Below, one piece after another: positions 27,639 through 36,058 of a stretch of 64,000 nt of DNA. Under the pieces are notes generated by a model. It ran no database searches. It was given only the letters and a program-made list of their open reading frames with translations, and was not told the DNA's origin. Made by a program: the position numbers and the translations under genes. Each line of letters begins with the position of its first letter. Positions within the stretch are counted from its first letter, which is position 1. The stretch is from Spirosoma arboris (GTDB lineage Bacteria; Bacteroidota; Bacteroidia; Cytophagales; Spirosomataceae), in assembly GCF_009754945.1 (NCBI RefSeq), contig NZ_WPIN01000003.1, positions 186,001 through 250,000 of the forward strand. Direction: 5' to 3'.

Positions 27639-28799
27639 ATGCAAACAAATACTCCAGTAAGTACACCCTCACGACAGGCACTGAATCATCTCATACAGTT
27701 AGATGGAGTTCGGTTTATTGCCGTCGCCTTAGTGTTGTTCGATCACTGGACAATGGAGCGTATCGAACTACCAGTGGGCGCCTTGGGAGCGCTGGGGGTT
27801 ACTATTTTCTTTGTATTAAGCGGTTTTTTGATAACCCGCATCCTGCTTTCCAGTAAGGACAAACTCAGTAATCAACCCAATGGTGGTCTGTCGAAATACC
27901 TCAAAACGTTTTACATCCGCCGAACCATTCGAATTTTTCCGGTCTACTACCTGACCTTATTTATATTAGCATTGGTCAATGAGCCCCCAGTTCGGCAGAA
28001 ATTCGCCTGGCTGGCTCTGTATGGAACGAACATTTATATCGCTATTTATCATACCTGGCTAGGTACTGTCGACCATCTATGGTCGCTGGCCGTTGAAGAG
28101 CAGGTGTACCTTTTTCTGCCCCTACTATTATTTTTTGTTCCCCGTCGATATGTTCCGATAACCGCTCTGCTTATGATTGTTGGTAGTGTAGGCTTGCGAT
28201 ACGTATTATATCGTGCGCACATGCCCTGGTTTATTGGGTATGTCTCAACACCAACTTGTCTGGACTCATTTGGATTGGGAGCCATCATGGCTTACGGCTG
28301 GTTGTATCAACGCGATCGTTTTATGCGGGTTTTCCAGTCTTCTATCTGGGTCTGGCTCAGCTTACTGGGTTTTCTGGCAGTTGGTGTCTTAAATAATTGG
28401 ATAGCTATCGACTCGCCAAGAGGGTATCATAATATTATGTCTGATGTATGGGAGCGGCTGGCCGCTTCACTGTTTGGTTTTTTCCTGATTGGGCGAGCGG
28501 TAATAGGCTTTGGTGGATTAATGAAATGGGTGCTCGAAAATCCAGTCAGTCAATACATGGGGCGTATCAGCTACGGCTTGTACCTCTATCATAACTTTGT
28601 GTTCAACGTATATCATACGAAGCCGACGCACTTTACGGTGCGCTCCTGGAATTGGCTGACCAATACCCTACCCTTTTTGAACAGCTCCTATTTTTTTCAG
28701 TTTTCGTTCTTTCTGTTCCTGACTGTCTTGATCGCTATGGTATCATGGCACCTTATTGAAAAACCGATTAATGCGCTGAAAGACAAATTTTCGTACTAA
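27639..28799 (+). CDS. acyltransferase family 3 (OafA-like O-acyltransferase)
   Basis: A 386-residue integral membrane acyltransferase with about ten helices. The family block LDGVRFIAVALVLFDHW carries the conserved His, and FFVLSGFLITRILL follows. Other typical parts are FYIRRTIRIFPVYYL and the WSLAVEEQVYLF motif. Such enzymes move acetyl or other acyl groups onto sugars of surface polysaccharides. It lies 28 bp after the membrane protein gene, in line with acylation of the product of this cluster. The acyl group and target sugar are not shown by sequence. Confidence 0.92.
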   Translation: MQTNTPVSTPSRQALNHLIQLDGVRFIAVALVLFDHWTMERIELPVGALGALGVTIFFVLSGFLITRILLSSKDKLSNQPNGGLSKYLKTFYIRRTIRIFPVYYLTLFILALVNEPPVRQKFAWLALYGTNIYIAIYHTWLGTVDHLWSLAVEEQVYLFLPLLLFFVPRRYVPITALLMIVGSVGLRYVLYRAHMPWFIGYVSTPTCLDSFGLGAIMAYGWLYQRDRFMRVFQSSIWVWLSLLGFLAVGVLNNWIAIDSPRGYHNIMSDVWERLAASLFGFFLIGRAVIGFGGLMKWVLENPVSQYMGRISYGLYLYHNFVFNVYHTKPTHFTVRSWNWLTNTLPFLNSSYFFQFSFFLFLTVLIAMVSWHLIEKPINALKDKFSY

Positions 28800-28881
28800 T
28801 TCATAACAACGGTAGCCATTTAGGAAGCTAGCCGCTTGCTAATGTCCTCCCTCATTAAAGTCGTTAGCCGTTAACAATTTC

Positions 28882-28889
28882 CTATATTT
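28882..28889 (+). promoter_or_regulatory. candidate Bacteroidota -7 box upstream of the GT2 gene
   Basis: TATATTTG is an exact TAnnTTTG match in the 199-bp gap before the GT2 gene at 28999. It would start a new transcript with a leader of roughly 100 nt. No clear -33 element. Confidence 0.4.
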
Positions 28890-28998
28890 GCAGTATTGAT
28901 AGGAATACATAATCCGGTTGGCACCGTTTGTTAGTCCAACTTATTTTAAACCCGTTGACGAACGATGACCGTATTGTCAACCACCTAAAGTACACTGA

Positions 28999-29760
28999 AT
29001 GAGCCTCCTGCTGTCAATTGTAATGCCGGCTTACAACGAAGAAGAAGTAATTGAAACTGTTGTTAAACAGTGGACCGATTTGTTGACCCGTCAATTTCCT
29101 ACTGAAAATACCCGCCTGATTGTCGTTAATGACGGCTCCCGGGATAAAACAGGGGCTATTTTGGACCAGATTAAAAGTCGTTATCCAAAACTGATGGTGG
29201 TTCATCAGGTCAATGGAGGCCATGGCAACGCGGTTGTCAATGGTTACCGGCAGGCCGTCGCACTGGATTCCGAATATGTGTTCCAGACCGATAGTGATGA
29301 TCAGTTTGTTACCGACGACTTTGGCAAGCTGTGGGCTAAACGTGACGAATCGCCATTCATCCTGGGTTATCGGGAAGAACGCTATGATGCCATGGCTCGC
29401 TTACTTATCACCCGAATTCTTCGGTGGAGTATTGCCTTTATCTACGGAACCTATATCATGGATAGCAACATCCCTTTCCGACTGATTCGAGGTACATTTT
29501 TACGAAAGTTATTAGCACAACTTCCTGATCCAACTCCGTTTGCACCCAATATTTTTCTGGCTGTTATGTCAAAAAAAGCGGGTTTCAATACCTTCGATAT
29601 TCCCATTACCCACAAAGAACGCCTAACGGGAACGGTGTCCATTCTAAAATGGAAACTCCTGAAAGTGTGCATTCAGAGTTTTAAAGAACTAGCCCAGTTC
29701 CGCTTCGAGTTGGGAGGTAAAGTCAAAGCCCTCAAAAAACCTGAACCTGTAACAGCATAA
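28999..29760 (+). CDS. GT2 glycosyltransferase (DPM1-like)
   Basis: A 253-residue cytoplasmic GT-A enzyme. The nucleotide-binding start IVMPAYNEE, the VVNDGSRDKTG loop, NGGHGNAVVNGY, and the metal motif TDSDDQF are all present. It lacks the C-terminal membrane helices of GtrB-type proteins, so it resembles soluble DPM1-type synthases that load a sugar onto polyprenyl phosphate; simple transfer to a glycan is also possible. Probably transcribed from its own promoter after a 199-bp gap, and followed by a stem-loop and the flavoprotein gene. Confidence 0.88.
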   Translation: MSLLLSIVMPAYNEEEVIETVVKQWTDLLTRQFPTENTRLIVVNDGSRDKTGAILDQIKSRYPKLMVVHQVNGGHGNAVVNGYRQAVALDSEYVFQTDSDDQFVTDDFGKLWAKRDESPFILGYREERYDAMARLLITRILRWSIAFIYGTYIMDSNIPFRLIRGTFLRKLLAQLPDPTPFAPNIFLAVMSKKAGFNTFDIPITHKERLTGTVSILKWKLLKVCIQSFKELAQFRFELGGKVKALKKPEPVTA

Positions 29761-29763
29761 ATT

Positions 29764-29839
29764 GATGTATGGTATATGCTATAAGATGTATGCTCTATTT
29801 AGCTTAGAATCATACATCTTATAGCATATACCATATATC
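29764..29839. repeat. intergenic stem-loop, 29-bp arms (28/29 paired)
   Basis: Arms 29764-29792 and 29811-29839 pair with one mismatch; loop 18 nt. The word GATGTATG occurs at both ends of the arm, as in the stem-loop at 24843-24920. It begins 3 nt after the GT2 stop codon and ends 12 nt before the flavoprotein ATG. Confidence 0.92.
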
Positions 29840-29851
29840 TGTCATCAACTT

Positions 29852-31243
29852 ATGAACTATAAATATGTCATTATTGGCTCTGGTCCAACAGGGCTTGGAG
29901 CAGCCTACCGGCTCAAAGAGTTAGGTATTACTGACTTTATTATTTTAGAAAAAGAAAATCGCATTGGGGGGCTATCCAAGAGTTTTGTAGATGACAAAGG
30001 GTTTACCTGGGATGTAGGCGGCCATGTGCAGTTTTCACATTATAAATATTTCGATGATCTGATGCTAAAAGCATTGGGCGAAGAAGGCTGGCTCAGTCAC
30101 CAGCGTGAATCGTGGGTCTGGATCGAAAACCGCTTTGTACCCTATCCGTTTCAGAATAATATCAAATACCTGACTCCGGAAACGATGTGGAAATGCCTTG
30201 AAGGGATTATCCACAACTACAAATTTCCGACCAATCAGAAACCGGCTAACTTTCGGGAATGGATTCTGGCTACGTTTGGCCCTGGTCTTGCCGAAACGTT
30301 CATGTTTCCTTACAACTTCAAAGTGTGGGCTTATCCTCCCGAAGATATGAACGCGGTTTGGGTAGGCGAGCGGGTAGCGGTTACCGATTTGCAGCGTGTT
30401 ACCAAAAATATCATCTTCGACCAGGACGACTTTTCGTGGGGCCCAAATAGTACGTTCAAGTTTCCCAAAAATGGGGGCACGGGCGGTATTTGGGAAGCCG
30501 TTGGTGATCTGGTAGGTCGTGAATACGTGAAGTTGAACGCAACCGTTGAAAAGGTAATTGGGCCAGAGAAAAAAGTCGTGCTGACTGATGGTGAAGAGAT
30601 TCACTACGAATACCTGCTGAGCACGATGCCACTCGATCTGTTCACCCAGCGCGTTGAAGGCCTTTCTTCAGAAATCATCCAAACGGCACAGGGGCTTAAA
30701 CATTCATCGACCAATGTTGTTGGAATTGGCCTGAAAGGCAAGCCAAAAGAAAGTTTAAAAACAATGTGCTGGATGTATTTCCCGGAATACAATAGCCCTT
30801 ATTACCGGGTAACAGTATTCTCGAACTATAGTCCGAACAACGTTCCTGATATCAATGAGCATTGGTCGTTGATGACTGAAACGAGCGAATCAGCAGCCAA
30901 ACCTGTTAACCGAGAAACGCTGATTGATGATACAATTCGAGCTCTGCTAGAAGACAAGCTGATCGAATCGGCCGATGATGTGATCTCGACTTTCCATATG
31001 GCATTCGATTATGGCTATCCGACTCCTTCGGTTGAACGGGATGGCATTTTAAAAGCTGTTTTACCGCAACTTGAACCATTCGGCATCTACTCCAGAGGGC
31101 GTTTTGGTGCCTGGAAATACGAGGTCAGCAATCAAGATCATTCGTTGATGCAGGGAGTTGAATGGGCAAACCGAGTAGCAGCCAATGTTCCTGAAGTAAC
31201 CATGCCTTTCCCCGAAACCGCGAATGCAATGTGGGGGAAATAA
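29852..31243 (+). CDS. FAD-dependent oxidoreductase/mutase-like protein of polysaccharide loci
   Basis: A 463-residue flavoprotein. The dinucleotide-binding motif GSGPTGLGAAYRL is at residues 8-20, followed by ILEKENRIGGLSKS, and FTWDVGGHVQFS near residue 55, a pattern seen in UDP-galactopyranose mutase and protoporphyrinogen-oxidase-like enzymes. A C-terminal FAD contact region includes FGAWKYEVSNQDHS. Relatives sit in exopolysaccharide loci with unknown reactions. Here it lies between a GT2 gene and a large anchored protein gene, each gap filled by a stem-loop. It is unlikely to act in haem synthesis; a sugar ring-contraction or oxidation is inference. Confidence 0.8.
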   Translation: MNYKYVIIGSGPTGLGAAYRLKELGITDFIILEKENRIGGLSKSFVDDKGFTWDVGGHVQFSHYKYFDDLMLKALGEEGWLSHQRESWVWIENRFVPYPFQNNIKYLTPETMWKCLEGIIHNYKFPTNQKPANFREWILATFGPGLAETFMFPYNFKVWAYPPEDMNAVWVGERVAVTDLQRVTKNIIFDQDDFSWGPNSTFKFPKNGGTGGIWEAVGDLVGREYVKLNATVEKVIGPEKKVVLTDGEEIHYEYLLSTMPLDLFTQRVEGLSSEIIQTAQGLKHSSTNVVGIGLKGKPKESLKTMCWMYFPEYNSPYYRVTVFSNYSPNNVPDINEHWSLMTETSESAAKPVNRETLIDDTIRALLEDKLIESADDVISTFHMAFDYGYPTPSVERDGILKAVLPQLEPFGIYSRGRFGAWKYEVSNQDHSLMQGVEWANRVAANVPEVTMPFPETANAMWGK

Positions 31244-31251
31244 AATAGTAC

Positions 31252-31340
31252 GTAAGTTATAAGTTAGTAAGTTGTAAGTGGCTGACGCAAGCATAGTATT
31301 TTCGCATCAGCCACTTACAACTTACTAACTTATAACTTAC
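31252..31340. repeat. intergenic stem-loop, perfect 34-bp arms
   Basis: Arms 31252-31285 and 31307-31340 are perfect inverted copies; loop 21 nt. The word GTAAGTT / TTAGTAAGTT is iterated. The apex contains AAGTGGCTGACGCA, also found in the stem-loop at 53446-53515. It starts 8 nt after the flavoprotein stop and ends 9 nt before the next ATG. Confidence 0.95.
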
Positions 31341-31349
31341 AACTTATCT

Positions 31350-34067
31350 ATGAAACGAAATCTCTGGATTGGTATCGGTGCGGTACTTTTGCTGGTGAGT
31401 AGTTGGTGGGGTTACCGGCACTTCTTTCCAGCAACTCGTACTGTTGGCTCTCTGGTTCCACCAGGTGCCCTAATGATACTGGCCAGTGATCGTTTACAGG
31501 ATACAATCTCCGCTCAATCGTTACGCACAGAAATGTCGTTACGGCAGATACCTGTCTTTGATGAAGCACGTCAGCGTCTCGACCGATTCCTCTATGCAAC
31601 AGCCGATTCAGCCACTGTACTGCGGTTTGTCAACGATCGAACAATTCGTTACTCGCTGCACTCGGTTTCCAGAACAACGCTCGATTTCATTTTCTATATT
31701 CCCATAACCGATAAAGATCAGGCATTTCTGAATAGGGTGACGAACCCAGATCCGCGCCTGTATCGGGTCTTGAATCATACGTTTGCTGGAGAAAAAATCC
31801 TGGATTTCGTCTCCAGAATGAATGAGCCAATCGGGTCATTTATTCTTACAGATGGCTTTCTGGTGGGTAGTGTATCGGGCATTCTGATCGAGAACGTTGC
31901 CAAACGGATGCATCAATCGCTCAAATTGACACAGGCAGAGCCCGATTTCCGGGTCGATGACGATCACCTGGCAATCGTCTCGGTTCGCCCCGAAGTGCTT
32001 CAATCACTTTTCAGCAATGTTGGCTCACTAGTCCGCCTGTTCCTGCCTGAAGAATTAAACCTGCAATTCCGGCAATCAGCTTCCCGTTCGCATCTGATCG
32101 GTTATGCCGTTGATAAAATTGGGGGTCGGAGCGATGTGGCTGCCCTCTTTGCCAATCAGACACCCCAGCGTATTCAACACGCAAACCTTATTCCGCAAAC
32201 GACGGCTACACTTTACCACATCAGTATCAGCGATGCTTCCCGCTTTGGGCGTTCACTAAGTAAGTTACTGGGCTCAGCATCCAGCGATTTTCTTCGGGAT
32301 CGATTCAGTCAGATAGAGCCCGAGACGAAGGCATTCTACCAAACATTGGGTAGCGATCTATTGCTATGCCGGATGGAGTCCCCAACTGGTGCTCTTCGAC
32401 AAGTTCTCATCTTAACAGCCCAAAATGGCAAACTGCTCGTCAATGCCTATCAGCAGGTGGCTTATCGAGCCGGCGCTAAGGCTCCAGGTCCGCCCAAAGA
32501 ATACCTGGGCCATAAACTCCTGCAACTCAACGTACCAGAACTCCCTGCATCTTTATTCAGCAGCTTGTTTTCGGGCTTTTCCCAAAGTTGGATAACGCAG
32601 CATGGTTCGTCACTCATTGTGGCTAATAGTGAAGAAGCCATGCAGGATTATCTACAACAGGTACAGCGGGGAGCCGTCTGGACAGCGGATGCACGTCAGG
32701 CTGATTTACTTTCGACCACGTTACGTCCCGCCAATTTTACCGCATTTGTTCGACTGAACCGGGCGCAAACGACAGTACCAACCACCTGGCCACTGGCCTG
32801 GCAGAACTTACTCGATCAGGTTGATCCGATTACAGGTAGCACAGCCTTGTCGAATCTGGAGAATATGGCTTATCAGGCTAGCTACGGCAATGAGAATATC
32901 CAATCGACCGTGATACTGGGACGCACAACACGGCGAGCCAGTCGGGCAGTACTCAATAAATTATTACTCCAAAAGAAAACTGAATTTAATGCTCCGCTGA
33001 TTGCAGCACCCATTGTAACGGGTAATCTGAGCGACAGTTCGGCTCAGTTTTATGTGCAGAATAATGCGGGGCAGTTCGTACTGGTTACCCCCGAAGGCGA
33101 CAAGATTGTTCAAAATAACACCGATGGTCCTATTCGAAGTAATGCCTTAGGTGTCGATTTTCTGAATAATGGTCGGTTGCAATACCTGTTCATGACCGAT
33201 CAAACGCTCTATATTGCCGACCCTGTGCGAATCAGCAAAGAAGTAGCGCTTCACGCAATTCCACTCCCTAAAGGCATCGATCCAACGTATCTGGCAAGGC
33301 CTCGTGGTAGTTTACAACGTAATCTGATCGCCCTTGCTGCCCATGAAGACGGACACATTTATGCGCTCGACCGCCAACGAAGGGCTTTCATACGTATAAT
33401 GACTGCCCCTCATAAAAGTCAGTTGCAACTTCCTTTTCAGGTAATAGCCACGCCAGTCGGCATGAATATTCTGGGTATTCAGGCTGATGGCATCCTAAAT
33501 TATTGGCGTGATAATGGGAGTGAATACCCACACTTTCCCAGTCGCATTGAGCGAACGAACGAAGAAGAACCCGAAATTAAATTCGTTGGGCCGGCCTTAT
33601 TACCCGTGGGGCAAACGTTGATTCAGACGATTGCCAATGAAGGTCAGTTACTGTCAATAAACACCAATGGACTAGTTGCTAAACGAACGCAGTTGTATCG
33701 ACCTGTTCGGAATGGATCGTTCCGACTTTTCCCAGATGAAGATCAAACCAATTGGCTACTCCTCCGTACGACAGATACTGAAGTGACTATACTTGATCAG
33801 CGGGGCCAACGCCTGTTCGATGTACGGGCTTTACAGTCAGGACGAAATAATGTTCGTTACCATCGACTGGGAGCAGGTATCGATTTGATCAGTGTTAAAT
33901 CAGGGGGATTCACAACCTTGTATGATCTGAATGGGCACATCATAGGCGAACGGCCTATTCCAAGTGATTTTCCAGTAGCGTTACAATTCGATGAGCGCAC
34001 CAATGAATTATATATTTTAAGTGGCGCTCAACAAGCGGTCCTGTTATTTAGCATTCGACTTAGATAG
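31350..34067 (+). CDS. large membrane-anchored protein with DUF3352-like and propeller-like regions
   Basis: A 905-residue protein with one N-terminal membrane segment (about 5-22, WIGIGAVLLLVSSWWGY) and the rest probably periplasmic. Residues about 30-560 resemble DUF3352-type proteins (VPPGALMILASD near the start). From about 570 to the end there are beta-rich repeats such as GQFVLVTPEGDKIVQNN and GHIYALDRQRRAF that suggest a propeller. No catalytic motif is seen. It is codirectional with the SGNH-like gene 18 bp later, so the two may form an envelope module. Function unknown. Confidence 0.7.
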   Translation: MKRNLWIGIGAVLLLVSSWWGYRHFFPATRTVGSLVPPGALMILASDRLQDTISAQSLRTEMSLRQIPVFDEARQRLDRFLYATADSATVLRFVNDRTIRYSLHSVSRTTLDFIFYIPITDKDQAFLNRVTNPDPRLYRVLNHTFAGEKILDFVSRMNEPIGSFILTDGFLVGSVSGILIENVAKRMHQSLKLTQAEPDFRVDDDHLAIVSVRPEVLQSLFSNVGSLVRLFLPEELNLQFRQSASRSHLIGYAVDKIGGRSDVAALFANQTPQRIQHANLIPQTTATLYHISISDASRFGRSLSKLLGSASSDFLRDRFSQIEPETKAFYQTLGSDLLLCRMESPTGALRQVLILTAQNGKLLVNAYQQVAYRAGAKAPGPPKEYLGHKLLQLNVPELPASLFSSLFSGFSQSWITQHGSSLIVANSEEAMQDYLQQVQRGAVWTADARQADLLSTTLRPANFTAFVRLNRAQTTVPTTWPLAWQNLLDQVDPITGSTALSNLENMAYQASYGNENIQSTVILGRTTRRASRAVLNKLLLQKKTEFNAPLIAAPIVTGNLSDSSAQFYVQNNAGQFVLVTPEGDKIVQNNTDGPIRSNALGVDFLNNGRLQYLFMTDQTLYIADPVRISKEVALHAIPLPKGIDPTYLARPRGSLQRNLIALAAHEDGHIYALDRQRRAFIRIMTAPHKSQLQLPFQVIATPVGMNILGIQADGILNYWRDNGSEYPHFPSRIERTNEEEPEIKFVGPALLPVGQTLIQTIANEGQLLSINTNGLVAKRTQLYRPVRNGSFRLFPDEDQTNWLLLRTTDTEVTILDQRGQRLFDVRALQSGRNNVRYHRLGAGIDLISVKSGGFTTLYDLNGHIIGERPIPSDFPVALQFDERTNELYILSGAQQAVLLFSIRLR

Positions 34068-34085
34068 TAGCTATTCCCAAACCCT

Positions 34086-35087
34086 ATGCGTTTTCTTCGT
34101 TACACGGTTTTACTGTTTGCACTTATACTATGGGGAGGTGGGCTGTCCACTACAGTGTCGCACTGGCTTTACGGAATTGGCTTCATCACGGACGATTACC
34201 GATTTGGGGATTTATATCGACTCTCAGCGCTGCCACAATTTAAACTGGAGCAACCAGTTTGTCCGCCATCTCATCGGTCGAGCGATACTGCATCAACGCA
34301 ACTGTATCTGATTGGCGACAGTTTTACGGAACCACAACGGCTGGGTCAATCGGATTTTCGAGTGAGTCATTTTCAGCGCGTTAGTTGGGGCAATCAGCAG
34401 CGGATACAGCTTGACCCAGGCAAACGGAATGTGTTGATTATTGAATCCGTAGAGCGGCATTTTCGTCAGCACATGACTTATCCAGTAAGCGAATTTATTG
34501 TCGAAAAAGATACCAACCGTTTAGGAGCGCCTAAGCTAACACTTAGCAAACGGATCAGCAATGATATTCACCGGACTGATGTAGAAGAACGACTCGAATC
34601 GACCTTGTTTAGCCAGAATTGGGCATTTTGGTTTAAAGAAATCAAAGCAGCGCTAACGCTTGACTGGTTTAACCGAACCAACTCAAAGGTCAGTTTGTCG
34701 AAAGACCAAAAGCATCTATTTCTCCATTTAGACACCGACACGACAGATAGGCTTGTTTCGTCATTTTCGAAGTTGGATGACGAGGAAGTTAACACGCTGA
34801 TCGACAGCATTAATGCAGTTGCTAATCACTACCAGCAACTGGGCTTCGATGAAGTTTATCTGTCCATCATTCCCAATAAAGCGAGCATCCTGGAGACAGG
34901 TCGGACGGACTATAATCACCTTATTCAGCGCATTCAGACTAACCCGAGACTAGCCGTACCAACTATTTACATCTATGACCAGTTTAAACGGTCGGCTCAG
35001 TCTCCTTACCTGAAAAGTGATACGCACTGGAATTGCGAAGGGCGGTCTATATGGCTTGAACAGGTTCGACAGAAACTCCAGATTTAA
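34086..35087 (+). CDS. SGNH-hydrolase-like protein (AlgJ/AlgX type), possible O-acetylation factor
   Basis: A 333-residue exported or anchored protein with an N-terminal hydrophobic segment (YTVLLFALILWGG). The SGNH pattern is visible: block I GDSFTEP near residue 78 with the putative nucleophile Ser, and a C-terminal Asp-x-His motif in KSDTHWNCEG near residue 317. This arrangement is that of alginate O-acetyltransferase AlgJ/AlgX. With the OafA-like gene upstream, periplasmic acyl transfer onto a glycan is plausible. Sequence similarity beyond these motifs is weak, so other esterase roles remain possible. Confidence 0.65.
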   Translation: MRFLRYTVLLFALILWGGGLSTTVSHWLYGIGFITDDYRFGDLYRLSALPQFKLEQPVCPPSHRSSDTASTQLYLIGDSFTEPQRLGQSDFRVSHFQRVSWGNQQRIQLDPGKRNVLIIESVERHFRQHMTYPVSEFIVEKDTNRLGAPKLTLSKRISNDIHRTDVEERLESTLFSQNWAFWFKEIKAALTLDWFNRTNSKVSLSKDQKHLFLHLDTDTTDRLVSSFSKLDDEEVNTLIDSINAVANHYQQLGFDEVYLSIIPNKASILETGRTDYNHLIQRIQTNPRLAVPTIYIYDQFKRSAQSPYLKSDTHWNCEGRSIWLEQVRQKLQI

Positions 35088-35105
35088 CGGATAGAACTGT
35101 GATTT

Positions 35106-35135
35106 GAAAGGCTTGTTACTCTTGGTCAGCCTTTC
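35106..35135. terminator. weak hairpin between convergent genes
   Basis: GAAAGGCT (35106-35113) pairs with AGCCTTTC (35128-35135). It lies 18 bp after the SGNH-like stop codon and overlaps the stop of the convergent PEP-mutase-like gene. No strong T-run. Confidence 0.35.
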
Positions 35136-35986
35136 TTGTCGTAGTTTGTAAACAGACTATTCATAGCAGCATATGGTTTTGCGTCATCAGCATAGCTGAA
35201 TGTACCTTTTTGGCGAATTTCTTCCGCTGCCCGAAAAAAAGCCCCATAAGCCGCCCGAGCCAGAGACGAGCCTATACTCACCCGCTTAACTCCTAATTCG
35301 GCAAGTTGATCCAGCGAAAAACTACTGCCCGAAAGGCCCATAATCACATTCACCGGGCGTGGGTGTACGGCTTTAACAACCGCCTGAATCTCTTCCCGGC
35401 TTTTTAAGCCGGGCGCAAATAGCACATCGGCACCCGCATCAGCGAATGCTTCCAGACGTCTGATCGTATCGGCAAGATCAGGCCGACCATAGATCAGGTT
35501 CTCAGCCCTGGCTGTAAGTGTAAATGGATAGGGTAAGCTTCGCACGGCTTCAACTGCAGCCTTGACACGCTCAACCGCCTGCTCAAAAGGATAAATCGGA
35601 TCGTTTGGTCTACCGGTCGCGTCTTCAATAGAGCCACCAGAAAGCCCCATTTTCGCAGCTAGCAAAATAGTTTCTGCGCAATTTGCGGGCTCATCTCCAT
35701 AGCCATTTTCCAGGTCGGCCGATACCGGCAAACGAGTTGCCATAATGATACTATGGGCGTTTTGTAGCGTTTCGTCCCGGGTTATAGACGCATGTCCATC
35801 CGGTTTTCCGAGGGTATAGGCGAGTCCTGCGCTAGTGGTTGCCAGTGCCTCAAATCCCAGGCTTTCCAGAACTCGGGCTGAACCGGCATCCCAGGGATTA
35901 GGCATAACGAAAATACCCGTTCGTTGATGAAGTGCCCGAAACACTTCTGCCCTGGCTTGTCCCGAATGGTCTTCTTGTGTGCTCAT
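35126..35986 (-). CDS. isocitrate lyase/PEP mutase superfamily enzyme
   Basis: A 286-residue barrel enzyme of the PEP mutase/isocitrate lyase superfamily, whose members make or break C-C or P-C bonds next to a carboxylate. Typical blocks are FVMPNPWDAGSARVLESLGF near residue 25, SADLENGYGD (metal-binding Asp), GGSIEDATG, and FTLTARAENLIYG. The KKCGH catalytic loop of true isocitrate lyases is absent. This subgroup is often annotated as oxaloacetate decarboxylase or phosphonomutase-like; the reaction is uncertain. The gene is alone, 70 bp from the MFS gene on the same strand. Confidence 0.85.
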   Translation of the reverse strand: MSTQEDHSGQARAEVFRALHQRTGIFVMPNPWDAGSARVLESLGFEALATTSAGLAYTLGKPDGHASITRDETLQNAHSIIMATRLPVSADLENGYGDEPANCAETILLAAKMGLSGGSIEDATGRPNDPIYPFEQAVERVKAAVEAVRSLPYPFTLTARAENLIYGRPDLADTIRRLEAFADAGADVLFAPGLKSREEIQAVVKAVHPRPVNVIMGLSGSSFSLDQLAELGVKRVSIGSSLARAAYGAFFRAAEEIRQKGTFSYADDAKPYAAMNSLFTNYDKKG

Positions 35987-36058
35987 GATTAAAAAATAAC
36001 GAGTTATCTATTCGACGAAAGTAGTTTGAGAGTAGCCAATACTCAGACTACGATTGCC

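Noticed and set aside
30065..30604. Open frame of 179 codons on the minus strand
   Set aside because: Shadow of the flavoprotein gene, which has the FAD motif and full family length.
31252..31340. Intrinsic terminator interpretation for most stem-loops
   Set aside because: No T-run follows the stems, and the next gene starts within a few bases, so classical termination is not supported by sequence.
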